This document shows, one piece after another, positions 9,064-18,086 of a stretch of 64,000 bases of DNA. The DNA is from Achromobacter arsenitoxydans SY8 (lineage in GTDB: Bacteria > Pseudomonadota > Gammaproteobacteria > Burkholderiales > Burkholderiaceae_B). A program made the position numbers and the translations under genes. The DNA lies in NCBI RefSeq assembly GCF_000236785.1, contig NZ_AGUF01000068.1:1-64000 (forward strand), read 5' to 3'. Each line of letters begins with the position of its first letter. Position 1 is the stretch's first letter. Below the pieces are notes generated by a model. That model did no database searches, had not been told where the DNA came from, and saw nothing but the letters and a program-made list of their open reading frames with translations.

Positions 9064-10455
9064 TCAAGGCGCCGCCGGCTTGATGTTCTGGTTATGGCGG
9101 AACAGGTTTTGCGGGTCGTACCGGGTCTTGGCCTGGACCAGCCGGTCGAAGTTGTCCCCGTAGGCCGCGCCCACGCGCGCGGACTCGTCCTGCGTCAGGA
9201 AATTCACATACACGCCGCCCTGCGAGTACGGCTCGGTGGCCCGGAAGATGTCCCGCGCCCAGGCGATGCAGCGGTCGTCGTCCTTCGGATCGTCCCAGCG
9301 CCCATGCACGTTCATGGCGAACTGCGCGGACCGGTGCGGGTACGCAGTCTCGGCCGGCGAAACGCGCATCGCCACGCCGCCGATATGGCCGAAGAAGATC
9401 TCGCACTGCGGCGACGGCACACCCTGCACCGATTCGACGACAGCGTCGATCAGGCCATCTTCCAACTCCCCGATGTTGTGCGATTTCCAGTAGTTGCGCG
9501 CGCCCGGCGTCAGTAGCGGATCGAACGCCTGCTGCCACGCCGCATAAGGCATGGGTCCCAGGTGTTCGCCATAAGGCTTGCCCAGCCCGCGCACCACCTC
9601 GACGGCTTGCGGCCCCTTGGCAAGATCCCCCGTGTAGCAGGCGGCGAACGCGATGATGGGCTTGCCGTGCGCCGATTCCGGCAGGAACGGCAGCGGCGGC
9701 GCCAGCCTCAGCACCGCCCACACCGTCAATTCCTCGGGCATGGTCTTGAGCGCCTCGCGGTACTTCGCCAGCGCCTCCTTGCCTTGTTCCAGCGGCAGCA
9801 CGACCAGGCCGCCGTACACCTGCGGCCCAACGGGATGCAGCTTGAACTCGAACATCGTGACCACGCCGAAATTGCCGCCGCCTCCGCGTATCGCCCAGAA
9901 CAGATCCGGGTTGTCGTCTTTGCTGGCATGCGCCATCTGGCCGTCGGCGGTAACGATATCGGCCGACAGCAGGTTGTCGATGGTCATGCCGAACCGGCGG
10001 GTCAGCCAGCCGAAGCCGCCGCCCAGGGTCAGGCCGGCCACGCCGGTCGTCGAATTGATGCCCAGGGGCACCGCCAGGCCGAACGCCTGGGCTTCGTGGT
10101 CGAAGTCGGCCAGGGTGGCGCCGGGCTCGACAAAAGCCCGGGCGCCAGCGGGGTCGATGCGCACCGACTTCATCGGCGACAAGTCGATCATCAGTCCGCC
10201 GTCGCAGACCGCGGTGCCGGCAATGTTGTGGCCGCCCCCGCGCACCGACAGCATCAGTTTGTTTTCGCGCGCGAAATCCACGGCGCGGCGCACGTCGGCG
10301 GCGCCCGCGCACCGCACGATGACGGCGGGCCGGCGGTCGACCATGGCGTTCCAGATTTTCCGGGCGTCGTCGTAGCCGGCATCGCCAGGCGTCAGGACCT
10401 GGCCTCTTGCTGAGGCCTTGAGATCGTCGAGGGAGCTGCTGGACAGTTTGTTCAT
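9064..10455 (-). CDS. FAD-binding oxidoreductase, berberine-bridge-enzyme type
   Basis: A 463-aa flavoprotein of the PCMH/BBE family. The FAD domain occupies about residues 40-210 and contains VRGGGHNIAGTAVCDGG, where the His is the usual 8-alpha covalent FAD attachment site. It also has NLLSADIVTADG and LFWAIRGGGGNFGVVTMFEF. The C-terminal BBE segment is GVYVNFLTQDE...RLVQAKTRYDPQNLFRHNQNI. The chosen ATG (MNKLSSSSLDDL) has AAGGAG seven bases upstream; the frame extends ten codons further without support. No signal peptide. It is monocistronic and convergent with the PepSY gene 16 bp away. Relatives oxidise sugars, alcohols or alkaloid-like compounds; the substrate is not inferable. Confidence 0.9.
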   Translation of the reverse strand: MNKLSSSSLDDLKASARGQVLTPGDAGYDDARKIWNAMVDRRPAVIVRCAGAADVRRAVDFARENKLMLSVRGGGHNIAGTAVCDGGLMIDLSPMKSVRIDPAGARAFVEPGATLADFDHEAQAFGLAVPLGINSTTGVAGLTLGGGFGWLTRRFGMTIDNLLSADIVTADGQMAHASKDDNPDLFWAIRGGGGNFGVVTMFEFKLHPVGPQVYGGLVVLPLEQGKEALAKYREALKTMPEELTVWAVLRLAPPLPFLPESAHGKPIIAFAACYTGDLAKGPQAVEVVRGLGKPYGEHLGPMPYAAWQQAFDPLLTPGARNYWKSHNIGELEDGLIDAVVESVQGVPSPQCEIFFGHIGGVAMRVSPAETAYPHRSAQFAMNVHGRWDDPKDDDRCIAWARDIFRATEPYSQGGVYVNFLTQDESARVGAAYGDNFDRLVQAKTRYDPQNLFRHNQNIKPAAP

Positions 10456-10752
10456 CACACATCTCCTTGGAGGTGATGCATACACAAACAGCGTCTAAAG
10501 CAAGCCGCCTATGGATTTGGGCGCGACATGGGATACGCCTCCGTGGGTAGGGGCCATGACCCTGAGCACCTGGTTGCCCGGCGAACGCCGCGCGGGGTGT
10601 AGCGGCATACGCCCGTTTCGTGCGCCGGAGCGTGCATGAAAAAAAAGTATAGGTCTACAGCCCTGCGCGCAGGAAGCCCTAACCCTCATTTTTCAAGACG
10701 CCGCGCACGTTCAGCGCGGCCAAGCCTGGCTGCAGCGCAATAGGATTGGGGG
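10456..10752. other. Intergenic region, no gene supported
   Basis: About 300 bases between the FAD oxidoreductase and the small disordered-protein gene. Frames here lack a ribosome-binding site and look like random translations. A short A-run at 10639-10647 is the only visible compositional feature, with no stem long enough to call a terminator. Confidence 0.5.
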
Positions 10753-10947
10753 TCAGGGTTTGCTGCGCGCCCCCTGGCCGCGATTGCGCTGGCTTTGCTG
10801 ATCCTGTCCCGTACCGATCTGCGAGACGTGGCCCTCTTTTTTGCTGCGGTTCTGGGTATCGCCGTGGCTTGCCTGCGCCGTGCGAGGCGTGTCGTCCTCG
10901 CTCCGGTTCGGCGCGCTCTTGTCCTCGGCTGTTTTCGACTTGGTCAT
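10753..10947 (-). CDS. Small disordered hydrophilic protein (64 aa), unknown function
   Basis: A 64-aa protein starting MTKSKTAEDKSAPNRSEDDT and ending GQGARSKP. It is almost free of hydrophobic residues and is dominated by Lys, Arg, Gln, Ser, Asp and Gly, so it is intrinsically disordered. The ATG has AAGGAG seven bases upstream, which is why the start is placed here rather than at the longer frame (11082). It lies 55 bp downstream of the BON-domain gene on the same strand and is probably co-transcribed. Highly charged small proteins of this type often belong to general stress or desiccation responses; that role here is inference only. Confidence 0.65.
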   Translation of the reverse strand: MTKSKTAEDKSAPNRSEDDTPRTAQASHGDTQNRSKKEGHVSQIGTGQDQQSQRNRGQGARSKP

Positions 10948-11002
10948 GGTCTTGCTCCTTATCTTCAATGGCTCTGGCGGCCCATGTCGCCAGAAAATTC
11001 CG

Positions 11003-11674
11003 TCATTCCGCCGGGCTTGCCTGCGTCCCCGTATTCGACTGGCCAGCCTGCGCCGCCGCGCCCACCCGAATCCGGTTCTCAACGTCCTTCACGCCGGCGC
11101 ACTCCACCGTGCAATCCTCAACGTCGTGTTTCATGCGGCGATTCGGCACCGTACCCTCCAGCGTGACCTTGCCGTCCGCGACAGACACGGACACGTCGCT
11201 CACATCCAGGCCGCTGTGCGCCAGCGACTCGCACACATTCTCGCGAACCCGCTCGTCCGAGCGGATGTAGCCTTTGGGATCGGTGCGGCGAGAACCGCGG
11301 TCGCGCCACGCGGTCATGCCGCGGCCATAGCCGCCGCGCTCCGCGGTGTCGAACGACATGGGCTCTTCGCGCGCCGACGGCCGGTCGCCGTAATAGCCGC
11401 CTTCGTCATCGCCGAACGAGGTGGGACCGTCGTAGCCGCGATCCCTCAATCCGTACACCTGCTGCCGCTGCAGCGAAGGATCTTCGTTCGAAAAGCCGCC
11501 ATAGCTGCTCTGCCCGGGGTCGGCGCTGCGGCTGCGCACCGGCTCCCGGCTGTTGCGCGCACCGCTGCCGCTCTGGCGGGTCCCTTCGCTTTGGTACCCA
11601 AAGGACGGCGCGGGGTCGCGCCAAGGTTCCCGGTCGCCGCTGTATCGCGCTGGATTCCTCGGATCTCTATTCAT
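11003..11674 (-). CDS. BON-domain protein with long disordered N-terminus
   Basis: A 223-aa protein. The first about 135 residues are low-complexity, rich in Arg, Gly, Ser, Asp and Tyr (for example GGYYGDRPS; RGGYGRGMTAW). A single BON domain follows at about residues 140-212 (DERVRENVCESLAHSGLDVSDVSVSVADGKVTLEGTVPNRRMKHDVEDCTVECAGVKDVENRI). BON domains bind lipid or protein partners and occur in OsmY-like stress proteins. No signal peptide is visible, unlike OsmY, suggesting a cytoplasmic form. GGGAG lies eight bases before the ATG. Probably an operon with the downstream 64-aa gene; a stress-response role is inference. Confidence 0.82.
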   Translation of the reverse strand: MNRDPRNPARYSGDREPWRDPAPSFGYQSEGTRQSGSGARNSREPVRSRSADPGQSSYGGFSNEDPSLQRQQVYGLRDRGYDGPTSFGDDEGGYYGDRPSAREEPMSFDTAERGGYGRGMTAWRDRGSRRTDPKGYIRSDERVRENVCESLAHSGLDVSDVSVSVADGKVTLEGTVPNRRMKHDVEDCTVECAGVKDVENRIRVGAAAQAGQSNTGTQASPAE

Positions 11675-11888
11675 CTCGTATCTCCCGTTGCATGTTGAGC
11701 ATCAACCCGGCAGCAAGTGCTGTGCCGCATGCCAATCCGGTCCATCCGGGCGAGCGTCAACTCCCCGGAAGGCGGATAGGCCAACAACGGCTGGAATGCT
11801 AAGAATGGAATCCATGCGGTCACAAACGGGCCACAAGTCCGCCAGCGCCGCATCCGGCACAACGACACACGACATTCAGGAGATCACT

Positions 11889-12119
11889 ATGGCTTCGGGA
11901 TCCAGGCTGTCCGATGTAATCGTAAAACTCCCCGACCGCTCGACATGCCGCGTAGAACGGCGTTTGATCGCGAAACGCAACCAGGACCCTTCCTCCGTTC
12001 CGAAATACGTCTGCACCCTGCCCACCGGAGAACTCGTAACGTGGCTGGGCGGCGGGAAGTACCGCCTGCCCTGCGGTTCGGTAGCCGTCGCGGTCGCGCA
12101 CAAGCCGCCGGAAAGGTAG
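11889..12119 (+). CDS. Conserved small hypothetical protein (76 aa)
   Basis: A 76-aa protein beginning MASGSRLSDVIVKLPDRSTC and ending AVAHKPPER. AGGAG six bases before the ATG decides the start; the same frame runs upstream to 11553 without a better signal. The sequence looks like a small all-beta domain (alternating hydrophobics; PTGELVTWLGGGKYRLPCGSVAVAVA) with two cysteines. I do not recognise the family. It is divergent from the BON gene and convergent with the DNA-repair operon, ending 12 bp before pdeM's stop. Confidence 0.65.
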   Translation: MASGSRLSDVIVKLPDRSTCRVERRLIAKRNQDPSSVPKYVCTLPTGELVTWLGGGKYRLPCGSVAVAVAHKPPER

Positions 12120-12131
12120 GCGCGGCCGTCC

Positions 12132-12800
12132 TCATGGCGGCGTCCAACCGACTGGCAACGCGGTCCCCTCCACGCAGGCAACCAGCGCCTCGCCCTGCCC
12201 GGCCCGGACCGCATGCCCGCCCGTGAAATCGGAAAACGCGGGCAGCACCGTAACACTCGGCCCGAGCCAGAAGGCCGGCCAGCTGCGCGGCACGCCCGGC
12301 ACGCGGGTCTTGGGATGCACGTGGCCCGCGATCACGTGGCGGCCCTGCGAGTCCGCGCGCGGCAGGTGACGGAACAGGAACGGCCCGTCGTCGCAGGCTT
12401 CGCCCAACTGCCGCACGCCCAGCGCCGCGCCATCCAGGGCGCGATCATGGTTGCCGGCCAGCACGGCCACGTCCAGGCCCGCATGATCCCTGCGCCAGGC
12501 GATCCAGGCGTCGCGCCATGCCGCCTGCGTAGCGGGTCCGTGCAGCACATCGCCCACGATCCAGAGTTCCTGCGCGCCCGTCGCCGCGATCAGCTCTGCC
12601 AGGCGCCGCAGGTCATCGTCCGTGGCGCCGCGCGGCACGGCGATCCCGTGCTGGCGAAAGACATGGCTCTTGCCCAGGTGCAGGTCCGCAATCACCAGCC
12701 GGGACCGCGCCGGCCAATGCAGGGCGCGCGCGCCAAGCAGGACCACGCGCTCACCGGCCAGCGACACGGCTAGCCCGGCTGCGTCAGGCGATCCGGGCAT
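12132..12800 (-). CDS. pdeM: Ligase-associated DNA-damage-response phosphoesterase PdeM
   Basis: A 222-aa calcineurin-like metallophosphoesterase. The metal-binding motifs are in order: IADLHLGKSH (near residue 38), WIVGDVLHGP (near 82), LAGNHDRAL (near 115) and IAGHVHPKTRV (near 158). This is the fourth gene of the ligase-associated repair cluster (exonuclease, ligase, Lhr-like helicase, phosphoesterase). The homologue characterised in Pseudomonas putida (MPE) is a manganese-dependent DNA nuclease. It overlaps the helicase stop by 17 bp, so it is co-translated. It would trim or incise DNA ends in a repair pathway with the other three. Confidence 0.93.
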   Translation of the reverse strand: MPGSPDAAGLAVSLAGERVVLLGARALHWPARSRLVIADLHLGKSHVFRQHGIAVPRGATDDDLRRLAELIAATGAQELWIVGDVLHGPATQAAWRDAWIAWRRDHAGLDVAVLAGNHDRALDGAALGVRQLGEACDDGPFLFRHLPRADSQGRHVIAGHVHPKTRVPGVPRSWPAFWLGPSVTVLPAFSDFTGGHAVRAGQGEALVACVEGTALPVGWTPP

Positions 12801-15246
12801 AGCGCTTCTCCAGCTGCGCGGCGGCGCGCCGGACGCGGGCCTGCCAGGTTTCGGTGCTGAGCTGTCCGCGCAGGCTTTCGGTCCACAGCGGAAACGACAA
12901 CGGGGTCAGCGCGCGAGGCTCGCGCAAGACCATCTCGCGGCCCTGGAGGTCCTGCAGCGCGGCCAGCAGGCGCGGCGCTTCGAGCTGCTGTTCGAAGACT
13001 TCGCGCTCGGCCTGCGCCAGCAGCAGATGGTCCGGATCGTAGCGGCGCAGCACATCGTAGAGCAGGCCGCTGGATGCCTGGACCTGCCGCAGCGAGCGTG
13101 CGGCCTGCCCGGGCAGCGACGGCGTCAGCAGGCCGGCGACCCGTGCGATCTCGCGGAACTGGCGTCGCGCCATTTCGCCCAGGTTGACGCCGTCGCGCAG
13201 ATCCTCGGCCATGCGCTCGGCGCTCAGGAGCTGGCGCAGCAGCGCGTCGTCCAGGTCGGCGGGTTCCGCCAGCGTCAGCATCAGGCCGTAATCGTTGACG
13301 GTGTAGGAAAACGTGTTGGCGCTGCGCCGGCCCCAGCGCAGCGCGACGATGGCGGCGATGCCTTCGTGTACGGCGCGGCCGGCAAAGGGAAACAGGAACA
13401 GATGCATGCCGCGCCGCGTGCCGATCCGCTCGGCTACCAGCCGGCCGTGGTCCGGCAGCGCGCTGGCCTGCTGCTGAATGCGCAACAGCGGCGCCACCGC
13501 GCGCATTTCCGGATGCGTGCCGGGATGGGCGTAAAGGCTTTCGACTTCGCTGGCGAGCTGCGTAGACAAAGGCATGCGCCCGCCCTGCCAGGTCGCGACC
13601 GGGCCGTCTCCGCCCTTGGCCCGCCGCACATAGGCGACCATGCCTTCGAGCCGCACCAGCTCCAGCGTGCGGCCCGCGAACTGGAAGCGGTCGCCGCGCC
13701 GCAGCCGCGCAAGAAATCCTTCTTCCACCGAACCCAGGCTCCCTCCCCGCAGGTATTTCACCGCCACCGCGCCGTCCGCCGTGATGGTGCCGATGGAAAG
13801 GCGATGGCGGAACGCGATGCGCCGGTCGTGCACGCGATAACAGCCGTCGTCGTCGCGCACGACGCGCTGGAAGTCCGGGTACTTGGCCAACGCGCGGCCG
13901 CCCTGCACGATGAAGTCCAGCACGGCCTGCCAGGTGGCGGCGTCCAGCGCAGCGTAGGCGTGCGTGCCTTGGACCTCGCCGTACAGCGCCGCCGCGTCAA
14001 AGCCTCCGCCCAGCGCAAGCGTCACCGCGTGCTGCGCCAGCACGTCCAGGCTGCCGACCCGCGGAACGCGCGCTTCGATCTCACCGCGCGCAATCGCCTG
14101 GCGCGCCGCGGCGTATTCAATCAGTTCCAGCGCCTGGGCCGGCACGCATACAACGTTGCCGGACTCTCCCGGCCGATGCTTGGCGCGGCCGGCGCGTTGC
14201 AGCAGGCGTGCCACGCCCTTCGGGCTGCCGATCTGCAGCACCTGGTCCACAGCGGGAAAATCCACGCCCAGGTCCAGGCTGGACGTCGCCACCACGCAGC
14301 GCACCGTCCCGTCGCGCAGACCCTGCTCCACCGCGGCCCGCAGCTTGGGATCCAGCGAGCCGTGGTGCAGCGCCAGCGTGGCGGGCGACTCGGGCCAGAT
14401 GGATTCCAGCGCGCGATGCCACAGTTCCGCCTGCGCGCGGGTGTTGGTGAACAACAGGCTGGCGCGCACGTCGAAGAGACGCTTGAATACCCGTTCCAGC
14501 TGCGACAGCCCCAGATGGCCCGCCCACGGTAGTGCGCGGCTGCTTTCGGGCAGCAGCGTCGATATCTGCATCTTGCGCGGCCGCGCGCCCGCGACCTGCG
14601 CGCTGTCTGGCGCATGCGGCAGCAGCACGGCGCGCGCTTCGTCCAGGTTGCCCAGCGTGGCGGACAGGCCCCAGGTCCGCGTGTCCGGCGACAGACGCCG
14701 CAGGCGCGCCAGGCACAACTGCAGCAGCACGCCCCGCTTGTTGCCCAGCAACTCGTGCCATTCGTCCACGACAATGCAGCGCAGGGCGCGAAAGCGCGCC
14801 GAGGCGTCGGCATACGACAGCAGCAGCGCCAGGGACTCGGGCGTGATCACCAGCACGTCCGCCTTGCCCTGCCGCGCCAGCCGCTTGTCGCGCGCGCTGG
14901 CGTCCCCGGTGCGCAGGGCCACCGTCCACGCCACATCGAGTTCTCCCGCCACCTGCGCCAGCGCGCGCGTCGTATCGGAAGCCAGCGCCCGCAGCGGCGT
15001 GACCCACAGGACGCACGGCCCTTCGCCCGCGGCCGCGCGCGGCGGCGCCTTGCCGGCCAGCGCTTCCAGCAGCGGGCCGCCAAAGGCCGCCAGCGTCTTG
15101 CCGCTGCCGGTCGGCGTGTGCAGCAGGCCCGATTCGCCATCCAGATAGCGCCGCCAGGTCTCGCGCTGGAAAGGCGCGGGCTTCCAGCCGCGCGCGGCGA
15201 ACCATGCCGCCAGCGGCGCGTCCCGGCCCCGCCATGCCGCGCTCAT
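12784..15246 (-). CDS. Ligase-associated DEXH-box DNA helicase (Lhr-Core type)
   Basis: An 820-aa superfamily-2 helicase. Walker A is LLHTPTGSGKT at residues 41-51; motif II is VVDEWHELLG (DEWH, near residue 165). Motif III is WGLSATLGN. The second RecA domain has SLLFTNTRAQAELW, VVATSSLDLGVDFPAVD and LLQRAGRAKHRPG. After these come the winged-helix and Lhr-specific C-terminal regions. It lacks the long C-terminal extension of full-length Lhr, matching Lhr-Core, a 3'-to-5' ATP-driven DNA translocase. It overlaps the ligase stop by 4 bp (ATGA) and the downstream pdeM by 17 bp. It would unwind or remodel the substrate for the companion nucleases and ligase. Confidence 0.94.
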   Translation of the reverse strand: MSAAWRGRDAPLAAWFAARGWKPAPFQRETWRRYLDGESGLLHTPTGSGKTLAAFGGPLLEALAGKAPPRAAAGEGPCVLWVTPLRALASDTTRALAQVAGELDVAWTVALRTGDASARDKRLARQGKADVLVITPESLALLLSYADASARFRALRCIVVDEWHELLGNKRGVLLQLCLARLRRLSPDTRTWGLSATLGNLDEARAVLLPHAPDSAQVAGARPRKMQISTLLPESSRALPWAGHLGLSQLERVFKRLFDVRASLLFTNTRAQAELWHRALESIWPESPATLALHHGSLDPKLRAAVEQGLRDGTVRCVVATSSLDLGVDFPAVDQVLQIGSPKGVARLLQRAGRAKHRPGESGNVVCVPAQALELIEYAAARQAIARGEIEARVPRVGSLDVLAQHAVTLALGGGFDAAALYGEVQGTHAYAALDAATWQAVLDFIVQGGRALAKYPDFQRVVRDDDGCYRVHDRRIAFRHRLSIGTITADGAVAVKYLRGGSLGSVEEGFLARLRRGDRFQFAGRTLELVRLEGMVAYVRRAKGGDGPVATWQGGRMPLSTQLASEVESLYAHPGTHPEMRAVAPLLRIQQQASALPDHGRLVAERIGTRRGMHLFLFPFAGRAVHEGIAAIVALRWGRRSANTFSYTVNDYGLMLTLAEPADLDDALLRQLLSAERMAEDLRDGVNLGEMARRQFREIARVAGLLTPSLPGQAARSLRQVQASSGLLYDVLRRYDPDHLLLAQAEREVFEQQLEAPRLLAALQDLQGREMVLREPRALTPLSFPLWTESLRGQLSTETWQARVRRAAAQLEKRYARIA

Positions 15247-16847
15247 CGCGCCAGTGCCTTCAACGTGCCCAGCTGATCGGCCTGGTCTGCGGACTTGTCG
15301 CGCCGCCAGCGCAGAATGCGCGGAAAGCGCACCGCCACGCCGGACTTATGACGCTTGGACAGGTTGACGCCTTCAAAGCCCAGCTCGAACACCTGCACCG
15401 GGTCGACCGACCGCACCGGCCCGAAGCGCTCGCGCGTGTGCGCGCGCAGCCAGCGGTCCAGCTCCAGGATTTCCTTGTCGTCCAGGCCCGAATAGGCCTT
15501 GGCGATGGGCACCAGCGTATCCCCCTGCCACAGGCCGAAGGTGTAGTCGGTGTAGAGCGTGCTGCGGCGGCCGTGGCCCGACTGCGCATACAGCAGCACC
15601 GCGTCGATGGTCAGCGGATCAATCTTCCACTTCCACCAGTCGCCACGGCGCCGCCCGCTCTGGTAGCCGGCGCTGCGGCGCTTGAGCATGAATCCTTCGA
15701 CACCGCGCTCGCGCGATTCGGCGCGCAACGCGTGTGCGTCGTCCCAGCTGGGCAGGTCCACTAACGGCGACAGCTGGAGCCGCGCATCGGGATGGCGGCG
15801 CAGCAGCGCTTCCAGGCGCGTGCGGCGCTCCGCCTGCGGCAATTCGCGCAGATCCGCCCCGTCCTGTTCCAGCAGGTCGTAGGCCAGCATCCGCACCGGC
15901 GCTTCGGCCAGCCACCTGGGGCCGGGCTTCAGGCGCTGGATGCGGGTCTGCAGCGCCGCGAACGGCATCGGCGCGGCGGCGTCTTCCTGCCACGCCAGCA
16001 ATTCGCCATCCAGCACGCAATCGGCGTCCAGCGCGGCCGCCGCGGCCTCGACCTCGGGGAAGCGGCCGTCCAGGCGCTCTTCCCCGCGCGACCACAACGC
16101 GACTTCCCCGCGGCGCCGGATCAACTGCGCGCGAATGCCATCCCATTTCCATTCGAGCAGCCAGTCTTCGATGGGCCCCAGCAGCGCGGGGTCGCCTTCC
16201 AGCGGCGAGGCCAGGAAGAAGGGATAGGGCTGCTGCCGGTCGCCCGGCAGTTCCTCGGCGCTCAGCAAGTCGCGCAAAAAGGCCGGGTTAGGCGACCACG
16301 CGCCCAGCATGCGCTGCGCGATTCTTGCGATCGGCACGCCGGACATCTCCGCCAGGGCCTGCTGCACCATGCGCTGCGACACGCCGACGCGCAGTGCGCC
16401 GGTCAGCAGCTTGTTGAAGACCAGCCGTTCCTCGAAGCGCAGGCCCAGCCAGGCCGACACGACGACGTCGCGGCGTTCGGCCTCGTCGCGGTTGGCCACG
16501 GGCGCCAGGATCTCTTCGATCCAGTCCGCCAGGCCGCGCTCGGGCGCCGCGTCGGCCGGATCGGGAATCAGCAGCGCCAGCGTCTCGGCCAGATCGCCGA
16601 CCTGGTCGTAGCTGGCGTCCACCAGCCAGGGCGCGGTGTCCGACGCCGCCGCGGCCCAGGCGCGCAGTTCGGCCACGCCGGCGATCTTCCTGCGCGCGCT
16701 CGTGACCTTGCCGCCCGCCAGCAGATACAGCGCCCACACGGCGTCGCGCGGCGGCGCATCGCGGAAGTACGCGACCAGCGCCGCGCGCTTGTCCAAGGTG
16801 GCGGTGCTGCGGTCCAGTTCCTGATACAACGCCGCGAATCGCTTCAT
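15243..16847 (-). CDS. ATP-dependent DNA ligase of the ligase-associated repair cluster
   Basis: A 534-aa ATP-dependent DNA ligase. The start MKRFAALYQELDRST matches the family; the frame extends ten codons further to a GTG. An N-terminal helical DNA-binding domain covers about residues 1-200. The adenylyltransferase domain has the nucleophile lysine in EWKWDGIRAQL (motif I, near residue 234), then LDGELLAW (motif III) and EGFMLKRRSAGYQ (motif IV). WWKWKIDP (motif V) and the C-terminal OB domain (LSKRHKSGVAVRFPRILRWRRDK) follow. It has no fused polymerase or nuclease domain. It starts 48 bp after the exonuclease and overlaps the helicase by 4 bp. It seals nicks after processing by its operon partners. 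Confidence 0.94.
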   Translation of the reverse strand: MKRFAALYQELDRSTATLDKRAALVAYFRDAPPRDAVWALYLLAGGKVTSARRKIAGVAELRAWAAAASDTAPWLVDASYDQVGDLAETLALLIPDPADAAPERGLADWIEEILAPVANRDEAERRDVVVSAWLGLRFEERLVFNKLLTGALRVGVSQRMVQQALAEMSGVPIARIAQRMLGAWSPNPAFLRDLLSAEELPGDRQQPYPFFLASPLEGDPALLGPIEDWLLEWKWDGIRAQLIRRRGEVALWSRGEERLDGRFPEVEAAAAALDADCVLDGELLAWQEDAAAPMPFAALQTRIQRLKPGPRWLAEAPVRMLAYDLLEQDGADLRELPQAERRTRLEALLRRHPDARLQLSPLVDLPSWDDAHALRAESRERGVEGFMLKRRSAGYQSGRRRGDWWKWKIDPLTIDAVLLYAQSGHGRRSTLYTDYTFGLWQGDTLVPIAKAYSGLDDKEILELDRWLRAHTRERFGPVRSVDPVQVFELGFEGVNLSKRHKSGVAVRFPRILRWRRDKSADQADQLGTLKALAR

Positions 16848-16895
16848 CCATGCATCCCAGGGCCGGTTGACACGCAAACGAGCCTCGAACAGGCC

Positions 16896-17900
16896 CTAGT
16901 CGTCCTCTCCATACTGCGTCGCCAGCGTCTCGGCGGCAATGCCGGATTCGTTCAGCGTGCGCACCAGCGCGTCGGTGTCGCCATGCGTGGCGATCACGCG
17001 GCGCGCGCCGGTCTCGCGAATGGTGCGCAGCAGGTCGGGCCAGTCCGCGTGGTCGGACACGACAAAGCCGCGGTCCATGTTGCGGCGGCGCCGGTTGCCC
17101 CGCAGCCGCATCCAGCCAGACGCGAAGCCATGCTGCGCCTTGCGGAACCGCCTCAGCCACGCACTGCCCGCGGCCGACGGCGGCGCAAGAATCAGCTCTC
17201 CAGCAAATCCCGTACCCGGCGTCGACGGCGCTCCGTCCGCGTCGATGACCAGACGCGTGTCGGCCATCGCGATGCCGGCGCGCCGGTACACGTCAACCCC
17301 CGCCGCGATCGCGCCGTGCAGGTAGACCGGCCGGTCGACAAAAGGCTGCAATTCCGCCAGCACCCGCTGCGCCTTGCCCAGCGCATAGCAGTAGAGAATG
17401 GCGGCCTCGCCGCGCCCGGCGCAATGGTCGCGCCAATGCGCGATGTCGCGCGCGACGTCCGCCGCGCTTGGCCATCGGTAGATCGGCAGCCCGAAGGTGG
17501 CCTCCGTGATGAAGGTGTCGCAGGCGACAACCTCGAATGGGCTGCAGGTGGGGTCGGGCTGGCGCTTGTAGTCGCCGGAGACGACCCACACCTGCCCGTC
17601 GGCCTCGATGCGGACCTGGGCGGAGCCAAGCACATGACCCGCCGGGTGCAGCGACACGCGGGCGCGGCCCAGCGTAAAGGCCTGGCCGTAGGCGTGGACG
17701 CGATAGTCCTGATCGCCCAGGCGCCAATGCAGGATGGGCAACCCTTCCTCGCTGGTGTGGTAGCAGCCCATTCCCGCCCGCGCGTGATCGCCATGGCCGT
17801 GGGTCAGCACGGCGATGTCCACCGGACGCCAAGGATCTATATAGAACCCGCCGGCCGGGCAAAACAGGCCTTCCGGACGCAATTGCACGATGTCGCGCAT
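16896..17900 (-). CDS. Ligase-associated DNA-damage-response exonuclease (metallo-beta-lactamase fold)
   Basis: A 334-aa beta-CASP-like metallo-beta-lactamase nuclease. The HxHxDH zinc site is LTHGHGDHARAGM at about residues 33-45. Later metal ligands include HPAGHVLGSAQV and SGDYKRQ. The C-terminal VVSDHADWPDLLRTIRETGARRVIATHGDTDALV is typical of the 'exonuclease of mRNA 3'-end processing factor family' found beside ATP-dependent ligases. GGGAG stands seven bases before the ATG. It is the first gene of the four-gene operon. Some database names call it an mRNA-processing factor; the operon context argues for DNA end processing. Confidence 0.92.
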   Translation of the reverse strand: MRDIVQLRPEGLFCPAGGFYIDPWRPVDIAVLTHGHGDHARAGMGCYHTSEEGLPILHWRLGDQDYRVHAYGQAFTLGRARVSLHPAGHVLGSAQVRIEADGQVWVVSGDYKRQPDPTCSPFEVVACDTFITEATFGLPIYRWPSAADVARDIAHWRDHCAGRGEAAILYCYALGKAQRVLAELQPFVDRPVYLHGAIAAGVDVYRRAGIAMADTRLVIDADGAPSTPGTGFAGELILAPPSAAGSAWLRRFRKAQHGFASGWMRLRGNRRRRNMDRGFVVSDHADWPDLLRTIRETGARRVIATHGDTDALVRTLNESGIAAETLATQYGEDD

Positions 17901-18086
17901 GGGGCGCTCCCGCCAGGGCGCGGCGCGAAGGTCCTCGCGGCCGCCGTGCTGTCGTTATACCGCGAAGAGGCTCCGTCGCCGCCCGCACCCGCCGCGTCGA
18001 AACCATCCGATGAGGAATACAAGATTCCGTTGCAGACGACGGCGCCGCAAGCAGGTAGTGTCGAAAGCAGGCTTAAAGGAGAAAAT

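Noticed and set aside
10495..10689. A 64-aa minus-strand frame upstream of the FAD oxidoreductase
   Set aside because: No ribosome-binding site, no recognisable composition and no neighbour support.
12622..14532. A 636-aa plus-strand open frame
   Set aside because: It lies antisense to the helicase, which has full motifs; its sequence is Arg/Ala/Gln-rich frame-shadow composition typical of high-GC DNA.
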